Source: Ephydatia muelleri (lineage: Eukaryota; Porifera; Demospongiae; Spongillida; Spongillidae). Taken from it: 64,000 bases of DNA. Shown one piece after another: positions 34,619-47,500 of the stretch (its first letter is position 1; each line of letters begins with the position of its first letter). The translations under genes and the position numbers were made by a program. The notes below the pieces were generated by a model, which ran no database searches, was not told the DNA's origin, and saw only the letters and a program-made list of their open reading frames with translations. Location of the stretch: the NCBI GenBank assembly GCA_013339895.1, contig JABACO010000024.1:1775780-1839779 (forward strand), given 5' to 3'.

Positions 34619-35190
34619 ACATCCGATCTTTCACGAAAAGGGTCCATTCCATGTGCTAGCGCCAGAATGGACCCTTTCGTGAATCTGTAAAACCCGCCGT
34701 GGTTGCCTATAGTGATATCGTATCACATTCGCGGACGTTACTTAGTATTTCTGCATGGCCTCATTCTGAACTATGGGCGATAAATACGTTGTATGAGACA
34801 TTGGGATGCATGGCTCTGCCATACCTAACTGCTGGATTTTCTTTTACTTCCTTTACAAGTATGACCCATCTACATCCACAATTGGAAGTTTGTCAGTTTT
34901 AACATCTTGAATCGTTTGACGATGGATAAAAATAAAATAATGCTTGGCAGCTGTAGCGCAATATGCTACTTAGAGAGCAAACGATTCTTTTTCCAAGATG
35001 TCAGCACAAAAACCACCATGAATCAGTGGCTAATCCAGGGGAGGGGGGGGGGGGGGGGGAGGGGCACAGCAGGATGCGTGGCCATTTCATGTACTGACAT
35101 GCGCAAGATATCACTAAACGGCTGCGGGTTTTACTCCGGACGTGACGTTTATCGCACATCCGATCTTTCACGGAAGGGCCCATAGGCACT
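34619..35190. mobile_element. Foldback/composite element with CACATCCGATCTTTCACG ends
   Basis: The left end is a hairpin (34,619-34,687) beginning CACATCCGATCTTTCACG. The right end repeats CACATCCGATCTTTCACG near 35,155. Between lie a GATATC-containing inverted pair (near 34,712 and 35,108) and a poly-G run at about 35,042-35,059. Related to 26,740-27,320. Confidence 0.55.
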
Positions 35191-36060
35191 GTATCGATTT
35201 AAAAGGTCAAGATTATAAATTAAATTATACATAACCTTTGCGGTTACAAACACCTCCCATGCGATTCCGCAACCTAGAATGATCGCTTTTTTTTTTTTTG
35301 GCGGGCAATGTTTAGTACCAAGCATTTTGAGCGAATATGCACGCTTTATTCTATACGTGCAAGAATGATATCGTACTGCCATGAAAGCATATACCGCATC
35401 GCGCACGCGGACAACTCTTGGCTTATTTCAATGGCTTGAAAATCGTTTGACAGCTAAAGTGCAGACATGTTAGGGGGCTATTCGTTGCCCTCGACATTTT
35501 TTTCAACACCAGCAAGTCTACCAATAAATAAACATTACTCACACCTATATAGAAATAGCGTATACAAACCTTGTATACTTCCAGAGCTTTTGTGATCACT
35601 CTTACAACTTCATTTTCGTCGACCATTCTTTCGCAGTTCACGTGTACCGTCACGTGAGAATATGAATGAAACCGTATCTATTATTTTACGAAATACGGAA
35701 AACAAGGCGAAAGCACGGCTGTATCATTAGGCCACTTAGTTCATAAATAGATTATTACGGTACATCTACCATCCCCGTAGCGACCGACCTAGCAACCGAG
35801 TTGCGAATATACAGCTTTGGCTGCATGAAATAAGACTTAAATAACATTGGTTATTTTTCATGGTTGTTCTTATTCCGATTCCATGCACGCAGGACCGAAT
35901 CCCCATCCTGATCCACTGCGCACGTGTTGTAGTAGCCCTGGAGGAATCGCGCGGTTAGACCATTCTACACAGTGCAAAAAGTATGTTATGCGACACTGTA
36001 TATAATAGCGTATATTCGAATATACACAGCAATATAAGCTGTCGGCGTATTAAACATTAT
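35191..36060. other. Mostly non-coding; one weak exon candidate on minus
   Basis: On the minus strand 35,576-35,653 encodes MTVHVNCERMVDENEVVRV then ITKALEVYK, followed by a GTTTGT donor. Nothing links it to a neighbour and it is not recognised. The rest shows no gene. Confidence 0.25.
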
Positions 36061-36309
36061 AAGCAAATGCAATATAGTCAGTCACGTGCGGTTTGTGGTA
36101 TCTTAGCAAACCTTTGAATTTTAATGTTACATGGTGAACCGCGCACTACCGTAATTTGGGTTTTGACCTTCCGTAAACCAGTCCTCCCCCTCACTCCTCC
36201 CCCCCTTTGCATCTGCTTGGTTATAAAACTTTTCTTCGCACATATAAGTGGTACAACACCAAACACAAAATATTCAAACACCATAGTGTTTAAGACAGCG
36301 GTTCCCAAG

Positions 36310-37015
36310 TACTAACTTAGTGTGACCTGAAAAAGACGACAATAAAATAATAACATTTGGCGTCAATTGAAATGGCCGTACTTACCTCTAGTGATGGACT
36401 TGTTGGTGCCGTCGTTGCTTTAGGTTTCGACCTAACCAAAATGCGCACAAGAAGAAAAATACATTTTAGAGCCTCCCAGCATACTGTCTTATTACTTACC
36501 AGTTCGAATCGAAACGCTGCAGAAAAGCAGAATGAAGGTAGCAAAGCCATTGCGTAACTTACCTCAGCAGAATCGACCACTTGTGATAGCCGAAAACCAT
36601 AATCCTTGAGACAACGGTCCCCATGTACTACGTGACCTGATAAAGACGAGAACATAATAACATTTGGCATCAATTGAAATGGTCATACTTATCCCTACTG
36701 ATGGTCTTGTTGGTGCCGTCGTGTTTTAGTTCTCGGCCTAACGAAATGCGAAGAAAAAAACATTTTAGTGCCATACTAACCAGCAGTATACGAATCGAAA
36801 CTCTGCAGAAAGCAAAATGCAATGCCACTGCGTAATTTAACTCAGCAGCATCGGCCGTTTGTGATAACCAGAGACCAAACACCAATAAAGTGCATTGCAC
36901 ACAAATTGTGAGTCGCTTACCGTATACTAGGCTTGCCTTCAGCAGGTTTATGGGGCTGATGTACTGCATCACAAACGCATCCCCAAAATAACACAAACAT
37001 GCATGATAAGCAAAG
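36310..37015 (-). repeat. Tandem duplication of small-exon unit (5' part of HECT gene)
   Basis: Two units of about 350 bp (36,320-36,670 and 36,670-36,900) share exon-like pieces. In the left unit splice sites are good: a 42-nt exon ending VVDSAE before GTAAGT, a 17-nt micro-exon CGTTTCGATTCGAACTG between CTGCAG and GTAAGT, and a 32-nt exon TTAPTSPSLE between an AAAG acceptor and GTAAGTACGG. In the right unit several of these sites are lost (GATAAG for the donor, no AG before GTCTCTGG). The 32-nt exon resembles the S/T/P-rich mini-exons downstream. Confidence 0.5.
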
Positions 37016-37067
37016 ACACGTACCTTTCCAGGCCACACTCACACGGGAACCCGCCAAAACTAGCCAT
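36921..37067 (-). CDS. Candidate first two exons of the HECT gene
   Basis: The exon 37,024-37,067 starts ATG and encodes MASFGGFPCECGLE before a GTACGT donor (phase 2). The exon 36,921-36,955 (acceptor ACATCAG, donor GTAAGC) completes the codon and encodes PINLLKASLVY, ending in phase 1. It can join the 32-nt TTAPTSPSLE exon directly in frame, which then leads in phase 0 into the 36-nt mini-exons. Several other exon orders are also in phase, so the true 5' structure is uncertain. Confidence 0.42.
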
Positions 37068-37369
37068 CACGTGCAATGGCATAGTCTAATTGGTGCACTT
37101 TTAAATTTGGTTCAACAATTATAAATAATAAATAACAACGATAACTGTGTATAACAGCACTAACCTATTGTAAAATATGACAAGTAAGATTATCACCAAT
37201 TTCTTGAACTGGCATACGAAATCTTTAAAGTTACAACACCTGCATGAAATTTTAACAACAATATCATACTTTCCATATCATTATGTACTGTATATCCATG
37301 CCAAATTGAACAGTAATGGTAAGAATGAAAATGGTACACATGAACATTACAAAATAGTAATGACCACAC

Positions 37370-37600
37370 TTGCACGTACATGTCCACACGCTCACGAACA
37401 CACACACTAGCACATACACACAGATGTCCACGCACACGCATAAACACACAACACACAGACAGACACACAGTTGCATGTACACACATGCAGACAGATGTCA
37501 CACACACGCATACAGACAGATGTCCACACACATGCATATGCACAGACACACACACACACAGACAGATGTCCACACACACATATACACACAGACAGATGTC
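37370..37600. repeat. CA-rich minisatellite with ACAGATGTCC units
   Basis: Repeated ACAGACAGATGTCCACACAC segments (at least five) within CA-rich DNA. ORFs on both strands here are artefacts. Confidence 0.8.
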
Positions 37601-37699
37601 CATCAGTATCTGCTAAATATGAGAGGCTATTTCTTCTGAGGAAGTAAGGTGGCTTCACAGTGTTTACGATGCATTATATACAAATTCAGAAATTGCTTA

Positions 37700-37872
37700 C
37701 ATCCCCATGCTCATGAAGTGTTTTATGAAATTGATATATTTGGTGAACACTTCACATCACTGACAGTAAAATCCAAAGAAAATCACTCTCCTGTTGTTAC
37801 TGCATATTGGCCTGCATCATTAGAGCAGAATGGCCCTATATGTGAATTATGTGCTGGAGCTATTCAGTACGT
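37700..37872 (+). CDS. Unassigned exon-like ORF fragment
   Basis: An open stretch reads EVFYEIDIFGEHFTSLTVKS, then SPVVTAYWPASLEQNGPI and CELCAGAIQY. Codon composition and the Cys pair look coding, but splice limits are unclear and the family is not recognised. No neighbouring exon supports it. Confidence 0.3.
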
Positions 37873-37909
37873 TTTTTCCCATAACATTTCAATCATAATA
37901 TCATCTTAA

Positions 37910-40075
37910 GGTTTTTGCCACCTTAACTAAAACGGTGGATCATCTACCTAATGTCCTGTTGTGTAGTGTGTGATACAACTGTAAAGTTTGACTTTGGAAC
38001 AGATCATGTACTATTGCTCTGTCCAACGAACAAAAAAATCCATCTATAAATACTCAAATGCATTGGCTATGTGATACGTAATCTATGTGCATGTGTGTGT
38101 GTGATGTAAATATATGTTTTCTCAGTCATGACATGTGGTATAATTGTAATCAGTTCTATGTCGACATAATTGTGATTCTATATCGACATCCACTTTTGCA
38201 TTGCCAATTGATTGGAATGTCACATCCGAGGAGTGAAGAACTGTGCATCCAAGCCTGCATGCATATCTTACTAAATGATTTCGTATGTGTAAGTATGTAC
38301 GAGTGTGGGCATGATGTGTTAGTATGTAGGATGTAGTGTGTGCGAAGTGAATTTATAAGTTACATCGATCTGTATAGCTAGGCTCGAAATCCGACTTTGG
38401 CATTGAGCGTGTCAAGTTCGGTTTGTACTGACTGTCGCATGCAAGACGTAATTAAGTACTAAAGGCTAAGTGTCGGCTCCTTAGTAATTAGATGCTTATT
38501 AACGCTTATACGAGAATAGATAATTTGCACACAAATATACACACAAGTATATGTGAAACTTGAATAGATGGGTTTGTATGGGTTATGATAGGCATTTATT
38601 CCATTAGAAAAGTACAGCCTCACAATGGCAACTCTTTGTTCGATTGACAGTCTTGGTACTCGTGGCATTTTCAAGTATAGTGGAAATGTATACCCTTTAA
38701 TCTTTTTTTATACTTTTTAGGTACATTTTGATTGGATAACAAGCATTTGTATTGGACAACTATCCGTGCTTTCCTATTGGTTAACTACTTCTATCCATGC
38801 ATTTTCATTGGTTGGGAGACAAAAATCCATTCTAAAAGTGATCCTGAATCGCAGTCAACATACCAACCCTTCCTTCTACATGTACTCTTCTCCAAGGACA
38901 AATATGCTCATCGATTATTTGACTCAATACAAACTCACAAACAGTACAACAATGCCTTAATTATGGTTCAAACAGTCTACTGAGAATGTCTAGTCACCCT
39001 TAGTGAATGCTAACAATCCAGCTGGCTTTCTCAAACAAACCCATACAAACCCATCTTCCACAGCAATAAGGCTATACCTCCTTAGCGCCAATCTTCATAT
39101 GTAGGTAATATAAAATGCTTTATACACTTTTCTGCCAGGACCTATATGTACACTGTGTGCTCTTTGAGGTGTTTGATCAAATGGCATTGCTTTATAACTT
39201 ATCACCAATCATATTTCACACGAGAAAGGTGTAACCTTCAGTTTTATGCAGCTGTAGTCAATTTTATAATCTTCCTGTGAAAGATGTACTGCCTATATTA
39301 CCCACTATAGGTTTCAAAAAGACTAATACACACATTCCAGTCATTTGTATACAAATGCTAACCATCTAGCGAAATCTATATCCCACACCAATCTTATCAC
39401 AAAGGAAGCGGTGCCAAAAAAAACCTACAGGAATCCTATTTCTACACACTTTCAGAGAGATCCTGAACACACGTATATACAGCCTTGGGGTCTGGGGGAG
39501 TGCTTTAAGCAATCCATATGCTAATGCATGTCCACCAATATGAGATGCATATTTTTTCATACCGGTAGACACATTTGTATGTCATTTTCAGCTGTTTCAC
39601 GTGATGGACATCTTGAGAAAAGTGGTCAGGCCCACGAACTCCCATGATATCCTCACAGTATAGACCTTTCAGTCTTAAGTTATATTTCTCACCTTGTAAT
39701 CATTTTATTCTGATTTAGGTTAACTCTCTACAAAAAGTATTCTAACATGATAGATTCAGGAAATAAAAGTAAAGACCTTATTGTGCATTCTGAATAATGT
39801 CAGCAAAACTGCTCACTCTCTTACGTAATGAACAACGTTGGTTTTAAAACTGATTAGACTTAGCACACACCACAGATTTCAACACAAATCACCATGACAC
39901 ACAAATACACATGCACTGTACATACCAGTTGAGAGCCATATCTACAGTTCCTATGACATTGAATACTGTTGAAAAGAATGCTCGAACAGTTCGAAATTTT
40001 TTTTTCAAACACACGTCGGTAATTTCAAGTTGGTGTCAAAGTATTCAACATACCATTAATTAACGTGTTTACTTC
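37910..40075. other. Gene-poor interval
   Basis: AT-rich DNA with scattered short ORFs that lack family features or splice context. No repeat family recognised within the window. Confidence 0.45.
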
Positions 40076-40079
40076 TCCA

Positions 40080-40660
40080 CCTCTGGTGATAAAAGATCAG
40101 CAGCCAACTCTCAAAGAAGCCCAACAACTGTTATGGGCTGGTTGAGATGCTGTCTGAGTTGTCATACTGTGCAGTGCTGTTGTGTGCCTGCATAGATGCA
40201 GGCTTTGTATTCACCATGCAATGTGTCACTTGCAATATGTGAGAGCTTAGTGTTGTAAATTATTGTTTACATCTAAGTCTGGGTCCTTGTGATGAAGCAG
40301 GAAGTGGTGTGGGGCATGAAAGACATCCTCGTTCCTCATTCCTCATTGGGATTTGGGTAAACCAGTGGCCTTTGATCTGACCGTCACATCTACGCTATAT
40401 TCAAGCTAGTACATTACTAGAAGCGAGTGTGACGGGTGGATCTGCAGCTCTGGCAGCCAAGGTGTGCAAGCACAGTTCCAATGATGCCAAATGCTTAGAG
40501 CTTGGCTGTTCATGTATCCCCATTGCAGTAGAGACTTTGGTTAGGGGTTACAGAGGCCATGCCTACCATGTCACGCCTAGCAACTCGCCTAGCCACTCCG
40601 GTCCTCTCATGCCATTCGTCAATTGTATGGCCAGCTTAGCCTTACTTTGAGCCATCTCAC
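40080..40660 (+). pseudogene. Relic of the endonuclease-type retroelement
   Basis: 40,429-40,550 encodes TGGSAALAAKVCKHSSNDAK then CLELGCSCIPIAVETL, clearly homologous to the tail of the ORF at 1-882. The preceding bases (near 40,365-40,395) hold the counterpart of the FDLTV endonuclease strand, but in another frame. Stops and frameshifts make it a dead copy. Confidence 0.7.
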
Positions 40661-40776
40661 GGGCACTCCTGTCACAGGGATCAATTGTTGAAGATCCATA
40701 GGACATAACTATCTGTAATGCTTTATACTGTAAGTCAGTCCATCTCTCTTAGTATACTGTATTGTATGGGACTGTA

Positions 40777-40923
40777 CATAAGTTACGTCACGCTAAAGGG
40801 GGAGGGAGGAGGGGAGGGGGGGTGACAATTTAAACGTCAGTATGGGATAATACGTGACTAGGGGAAGGGGGGGGGGGGGGGTCCATAATGGTAAAAAAAA
40901 AAAGAAGCGTGACGTACCTTATG
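40777..40923. mobile_element. Short MITE with CATAAGTTACGTCACGCT ends
   Basis: Inverted ends CATAAGTTACGTCACGCT and AGCGTGACGTACCTTATG enclose G-rich tracts, including a run of about 17 G near 40,866-40,882. No ORF. Confidence 0.65.
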
Positions 40924-40979
40924 GATGGAGCTAACCTATACCATCCATTTGTTGATGATGCACAAATGTTGTCTTTCAG

Positions 40980-41165
40980 TTTTATGGCATAGATTATGAA
41001 GGTCCTCTGCCTAAGATGGAGGAAGATGGAGATGTCCATGCACCTGCAATTTCAACAAGCATTTCAGAGGATGAATATGTTGCCTCGTGTATGGCCACCT
41101 TAAGACATAATGGTGGAGACTACTATTTGGCGAAATCAAAACAATTTATTTTGTTAAATAACTGA
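40980..41165 (+). pseudogene. Orphan last exon of an integrase-core gene
   Basis: After a GTCTTTCAG acceptor the frame reads FYGIDYEGPLPKMEEDGDV and runs to a TGA at 41,163-41,165. FYGIDYEGPLP is the counterpart of [10 protein letters not shown] at the start of the last exon (61,385) of the integrase-core gene, and the exon phase (0) is the same. The other exons of this copy are absent, so it is a relic. Confidence 0.55.
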
Positions 41166-41396
41166 CGGTTTGCAATCGGCGAGTTCACGATAATTAAACT
41201 TAAGGTGATTTATAATTGGCGGATGTAACATTTAATTAGACTTATGCCGAAAATACAGAACTACCAGTACCGGTGTGCAAATGAATTAGACTCGTGTGGC
41301 CCGCTGTATACTATGCAACCGGCTCGGTAGTGTACAACAATAGTACATGAAGTTATCATTAGCGCTTCAGCGTGGCAACAGACTTCGCCCGCGACA

Positions 41397-41429
<33 letters not shown>
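41397..41429 (+). repeat. G33 homopolymer
   Basis: Run of 33 guanines, the longest in the window. Confidence 0.9.
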
Positions 41430-41430
<1 letters not shown>

Positions 41431-43785
41431 CTCATGTGACAATGATAGGCGCATTAACGAGCCCTATTTTATTCGGGACGGATCCGGAGGTCGGGTGTTG
41501 TAAGCTATAATTCGCATTGATAAAAGTTAAAATGTATATATTTAACGGATTATACGCGGAATTGTAACATGTTTATCATTTTCATGCGTGGTATCAGAGT
41601 ATGTTCGTACTGCATATACCACATGCACGGCGTGGAATTTTTCAGAGACAATTTTTTGAGATATTGTGATGTTTCGTTTTGCAGGGTTGTGATCGACGCA
41701 ACTCTTTTGAGCGAGAGATGATCATTTGTACATCATGTCTCTGATTGAGCGATACGTATGTAGTTATATATGTAGCTGGTATAGCGCGTAGGTGTACGTG
41801 AGCGGACTTTGTGTTGTGTGTGGGTGCATACATGGTTGTACGCTGAGTATACTTAGGGATGCGTTGGTAGCAAACGCTGAATGTACGTATATAGTATAAT
41901 GTGTTGATAGCCGTGTATGTGCGCTGAGTGTGCAGTATCAGACCTTATCACGCGCTGCAACCCTCCCCTACATGAAGACTGTAAGATGTAACTTTTGCAC
42001 AGACCCTGTTGGTATAACAATCATTCGTTTACGGCCGTCTCTATGCACACAATAACCACTGGCATGCAATGTCCTGCTATCGCGGCCAGGCTGCGTATAT
42101 ACGCAAATTTGCGTATAATCGGTTAAGAGCTCTTTGCGCAGCAAGACGTTCGTACACAGGACACGACTTGAAATTGCGTTATGTGGTTACTATAACGTGG
42201 GTTGAAAGTGACACCGAGTATATTTAAGTATGGTCATAACGCATGCATGTGCCAATATCAATAAAAAATAGAATAAAAAACTTTAACTTAGAATATCGTG
42301 AAAACCACGTTTCTTTGAGACATCCAGTGCACAGATATTGTATACAGCATCACACTACAGATAGAATCCCAAACAAAATGTTAAGAGCGGAAGCTGTAGC
42401 GGAACTAAGACAGTGCGATTGCGGAAATACATAAATGGTTAAAATTTGTAGCTTTATTCTATGCAATAGAATAAAATAGAGGTGGACGCTAGTCTAATTT
42501 ATGCTTTTAAAGTGTAAGTGGCTTAACTGAAATGAGATTATAGTCAATTTATAGAAATAGCTGTTCATGCAGCATTGGGTAATAATCACGCAGTATGTAG
42601 AATAACACGCTCAGCTATTATCCCTAGAAACCTGCAAATAGAATAAAATAAACATTTTCTAGGGATATATAATTTGGGTATGTTTATGGTTTTTAATTAC
42701 ATGTACTTTGTTTTCAGGCATGAATGGATCAAAAAGGAAAGTACAGAGATCAGCTATAGAAGCAAAATCATTATAATTTACTTCATCAAAGGTGTGGTAC
42801 AATAGCTGCAGCGTCGAAAATGGCTATAATTTTGGAAGGATCTGTTGACACACAGTAGAGCTAATCATAAGAAGAGGGGGAAAATGAAAGGAGGAAACAG
42901 AAGGTATTTACATCATGTACGTCGTTAGCTATATACTACATGAATTAGTGTACATGCAGTTTTGCTTTATATCTCACCCATACTAGGATTAGAATCGACC
43001 TTCTGGCTTAACTTGACACTACCTCTTTGATATGGCTAACAGGCTTAATCTGAGTCGGAGTGGAAATTGTACATTGATTGCATACTGACTGCACATAATC
43101 TCATAAAAGGAACTTAACTAACATGCAATTGAACGTATACCACTCTATATTTCTACGCATCACAAGGTAAAATGTCAAAATGTCAACTACTAGCAAGAGA
43201 GCATAACTTGTAACTGCACTTTGGCAGCATGACCAAACAATTAGCGGAATCAAAACAAAAAAAAAACGTAATGCCACATGCAGTGATGCTATTAGATATG
43301 CATGGTTGTCAATGAATGCATAACATATAAATGTTGTTGTTGCTTTGTAGTAGCTAATTAACGCATGGCCGTAGCATCCAGTCCGGCCGGTCCCGGCCAT
43401 CGGTTTTAACGATTATTATTATTTATTTCTTGGTTTAACCCGGTCTGTAACTCGAGTGAGTGACAAGATGAATGTGCAACTAGAGATCTGTATATGATCT
43501 CTGAGCTAATCAACCGCTGCGGTTTCCATTTCCGATCGTGAATTCGGAAAGAACGTAGTAAAAAGGGCTTTCAAACCATGATCGAGCGTTTTGTTTTATT
43601 TGCGTTAAAGCTGTTACCACAGTTCAGTTACGTACTATGACCCATATTGTATATGCAGTATTCATGAATGATACATGTACATGTACCTGTCAAAGCACAC
43701 ACTTTTAACTCCAAATGTAATTTAATGACGAGACAAACGGCAAAGGTGTTTATACGTGACGCACGCAGCTTTTGTGTAGTTTTTT
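41430..43785. other. Gene-poor interval
   Basis: AT-rich DNA; the only ORFs are short and unsupported. Confidence 0.45.
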
Positions 43786-43789
43786 ACGT

Positions 43790-43925
43790 AGCGTTGGCTC
43801 CTGGGGCTCCGCCCCAGACCCCAATGGGGGAGCTTCCAGCGCTCCCCATACCCCTTTGCTGGGCGGGAGTAGTGCCCCCCTCCCGCACCCTCCCCGGGAC
43901 TTTCTCCACATTTTCAATTTCCACA
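43790..43925. repeat. GC-rich palindromic repeat beside the Ginger element
   Basis: Contains GGGGCTCCGCCCCAGACCCC and short inverted GC blocks. Its base composition is sharply different from its surroundings. It lies just outside the CCGG target duplication of the Ginger element, so it was there first. Confidence 0.55.
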
Positions 43926-43933
43926 ATGGCCGG

Positions 43934-44127
43934 TGTCACAGGAGTACGCGTCCCCCGACGTACGCGTCCGGCCGGACTCGGGGTCCTAGGATACTAGGTC
44001 CGCCGGACAACCAGTCCTAGGAGCCACTGTCCCCCCGGACAACGTATTCTAGGATAGTATGTCCCCCCTTAGGAGTAGCTGTCCCCCCGGACAGCGTATA
44101 CTAGGATAGCATGTCCCCAATATAGCA
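43934..44127. repeat. Left terminal and sub-terminal inverted repeats of Ginger
   Basis: After the 24-bp perfect terminus come degenerate units pairing CCGGAC with TCCTAGGAT (near 43,983, 44,021, 44,048 and 44,103). They may be transposase-binding sites. Confidence 0.75.
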
Positions 44128-44509
44128 TTATTTTCTTTTCACTTATCACCAAGTCTAGTCTAATATGTATACTAGTTAATGGTATTATTGTAGCATTTTC
44201 CTATATATAGTCATTGTACCCATTCTAAGCTGAGCTAGCTACATGCACATGCATGGTATGCTATATAGCCATCATAGTCAGGGTAGTATAATAGTTCTTT
44301 AGTAGTGGTGTTTCATGTAGTTATAGTTCTTTGTTTTTGTTATAGTGTTGTATATTAATAATAATTATAAAGCTTATCAAGGTTTTCAATATAGATTATA
44401 CATGTACCTATAGCTTATCGTGGTTTTTAATAGATTATTAAACGATATATCTGATCATACAACATGTCAGTGATAAATACATGAAACAAGTATACATAAA
44501 AAATAATGT

Positions 44510-47500
44510 TCAGTTGGGCTGACATTTTTTACAATTCCATTTGTATTTTTTATTGTTCCACGCTTCTTTTGGAATGGATATGTCACATTCTTTGTGGAAC
44601 CATTCTTTACAAGAATCGCACTGAATCATTAATCCAGCATCTGGCATCCTACAATAGCACCTCACGTGTACGCTCTTTTTTTGTGCTATAGCACGACTAC
44701 TGATTGGATGAGCTGAAGCAGGAAATGGAGTTTTGTAAACAATTTAAGAGATGTGGACGCATCAGTACTGCACTATAGTTCCTTTTACACACGTCTTGAC
44801 CAGAGCATAGATCTATGGCAAAGGCAATGGCATATAGGTTGCAGTCAGAATGATTGGTTTGCTTCACAGTATCCATGAAATGAGATGTACCGCATCGTTA
44901 GGTGTACATAGAATTGCACATATTTGTTCAATGATAAAACTATTGCAGGTGTCATAAAAACTATCGAAAACGTTCACGTGGCCAGATGCCAATCCAATGG
45001 TCGAAATAGTCACCCAATGATCTTCTCCATTGTGTAGAATTTGAATGAATTCTCTCATTACATTGAATCTTAAATTATAAGCCAAGGTTGTAGCTTGAAA
45101 TCCCGGTCGGCCATATTGGCTATGGAGAAGGAACTGTAAAGCATTAATCAAGCACATCATCTACCCACTTGTTACTCTCCAGGATGCATCTGTGTTCTTC
45201 ATAGAGCTTAACATCTTCCACTTCCATCCATTGTTTACGACATCTAACCTTTCTGGCTTTCTTTATCGGCTTCTCTTCATCACTGGTTTTCTTACTTTGT
45301 TGTTTCTCCTCATCACAATCATTCACGCTAACTTTTGCTTCATTCGTTCTACAATTATCAGGTCGTACTTGAATGAATCCAGAGGCGCAAACATTCAAAT
45401 CTGGCTTACTGGCTAAGTTTAGGCTGTCAAGAATCACACCATCTTTATTGTACATCTTTCTTGTCTCCATAACCCACTGACAGAATGCATCAATATTCGC
45501 TGCAGACATTAGGAAGTATCTTTTGCCATATCTAATAATGGTCTTAATACTAATGCCACTGGATTTGAACCAACACTCCAGAAGTTGAAGAGACTCCACT
45601 GGATAGAAACTTCCATTAATGTCATGCATTCTGAAATGATCAAACTCTTCGGAAAGTTTTTCATTCATTATTACAAACTGCCCTCCGCAGAAATCTCTTA
45701 AAGGTGCTTCTTTATTATATGCACGATGAGTCAGCCAGTGCTCTACAATAAGATCCTTGTTCAGGGCATACTCACCAGCTTCAGAATTTAATCCACTTGT
45801 CTAAAAAAAAGTAAAACGAAGTAAGGTAATATTTTTATACCGGTGTACTTAGGAAATACATTTACGAGCATAACGTACATAAAATAACATGTTAAAGACT
45901 GAATAACTTACATCAAAGTCATCATCATCTTCTGCTGGATTAAATGCAAGTTCATTGGCACCTGTTCGCCATAATCGAAACAATTGTGGTGAAAACAATT
46001 GCTCATGAAGCAGTTCACGAGTAGAAATTTCACTGCCATAGATTTTTTCATTGTGAGAATCAGTCACACCTATGGCCAGTCTCTCTTTGCTTGCACTTTC
46101 TTCATTGTGAGATGCAGTAAAATCCTGTTCAATTTTGCTTGCTATCTCCTCGTCACTAGCACCAGCATGAACCTGCCCTAGATCACTAGCAGCTTCATGA
46201 ATTTGCCTTTCTTCATATGTTTTCAACTGGATTGAATTATATAAATTTTTTAAAACCTTGCCGTGTTCAATCTTTAATAAATACAACGCCTTATCACACA
46301 CTTCAGCTATTGTAAAAGGGCCTGTCCACTCATTGTCCATTTTCCCTCCTTTTCGAGAAAGCTTTTTCATATTTCTTAAAAGAACTGGGCTTCCTAGTTT
46401 GAATTCTGCCTTTGCATGCTTGCGGTCATAGTAAAGCTTTTGTTTAGCTTGAGCATTTTCAATTTTAGATGCAACTTTCATAAAAGTCTCAGTGCGTATC
46501 ATATCCAGCCTTGCAGCATGCCTCTGAGCTTCACTTTCAATTTCTGGGATTGCATGACCATTATCCACATTACTGGTGTGTAGCTGGATGGGTAATACTG
46601 CTTCTCTACCGTACATAAGAAAAAAGGGTGTGTATTTAGTTGTAGCATGAACACTTGTACGATATGAGAAAAGAACTGATTCTAAGTGTTCGTCCCAGTC
46701 ATCTTGATCAGCATTAATATATTTAACAAGCGACTTTGTAACAGTTTGATTCAGTCTTTCGTCAAGTCCGTTGGTTTGCGGTGGTATGCGCTTGCAATAC
46801 GATGCTCAGTTCCCATCAGTAAAAAAGCTTCTCATTTAGTGCATTTACAAACTCACGACCCTGATCTGAAATGCATACTTTAAAACAGCCAAACCTAGCA
46901 ATTAGGGAATAAATGAAATTGGCTATCCCTTCAGCACATTTGGATGGAAGAGCTTGAGCTTCGGGCCATTTTGAAAAATAGTCTGTGCATGTTACTAGAA
47001 ACCTGACAGAAGATCACAAAATGGCAATGTGAGGATAAATAATGTCAAATATCAGTGCTGTTTAATTATCAACGTACACACTGCACAAAAACATACCGTA
47101 GAGTCCCGGATACAACACCCCCTCCGCCCTCCATGGAGAAAATGGAATGTTTTTTCACACGAGCATATCTCCATCACCATATTAAGCGCTAGGACTAACC
47201 AATTATGTTGTTTGAGAAATAAAAGTTTGTTGAATATTAATTTTATTATAAGTAACTACTGTAGCGCTTATTTTTTTACTGAGATACGATCGGTTAAGAA
47301 AAAAAGTAATTTTTTCTATGCATACATGGGGATGGAGAGGAAGGTATTATAATTATACCCGGAACTGTACGACATTTGTTCCATAATAAATAAGGAAGGA
47401 GCAATGTACAAAGAGAATAAAATAAGTACCTAGTACAAATAAATACAATATTTTTTCACACTGTTGCAAATATGCAAGGAGTTGCTTAAATTACATCAAT

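Noticed and set aside
42243-42434. 63-residue plus-strand ORF in gene-poor DNA
   Set aside because: No family features, splice context or repeat support.
46800-46880. An intron to explain the frame change in the Ginger integrase
   Set aside because: No GT/AG pair removes the break while keeping the conserved residues on both sides; single-base changes explain it.
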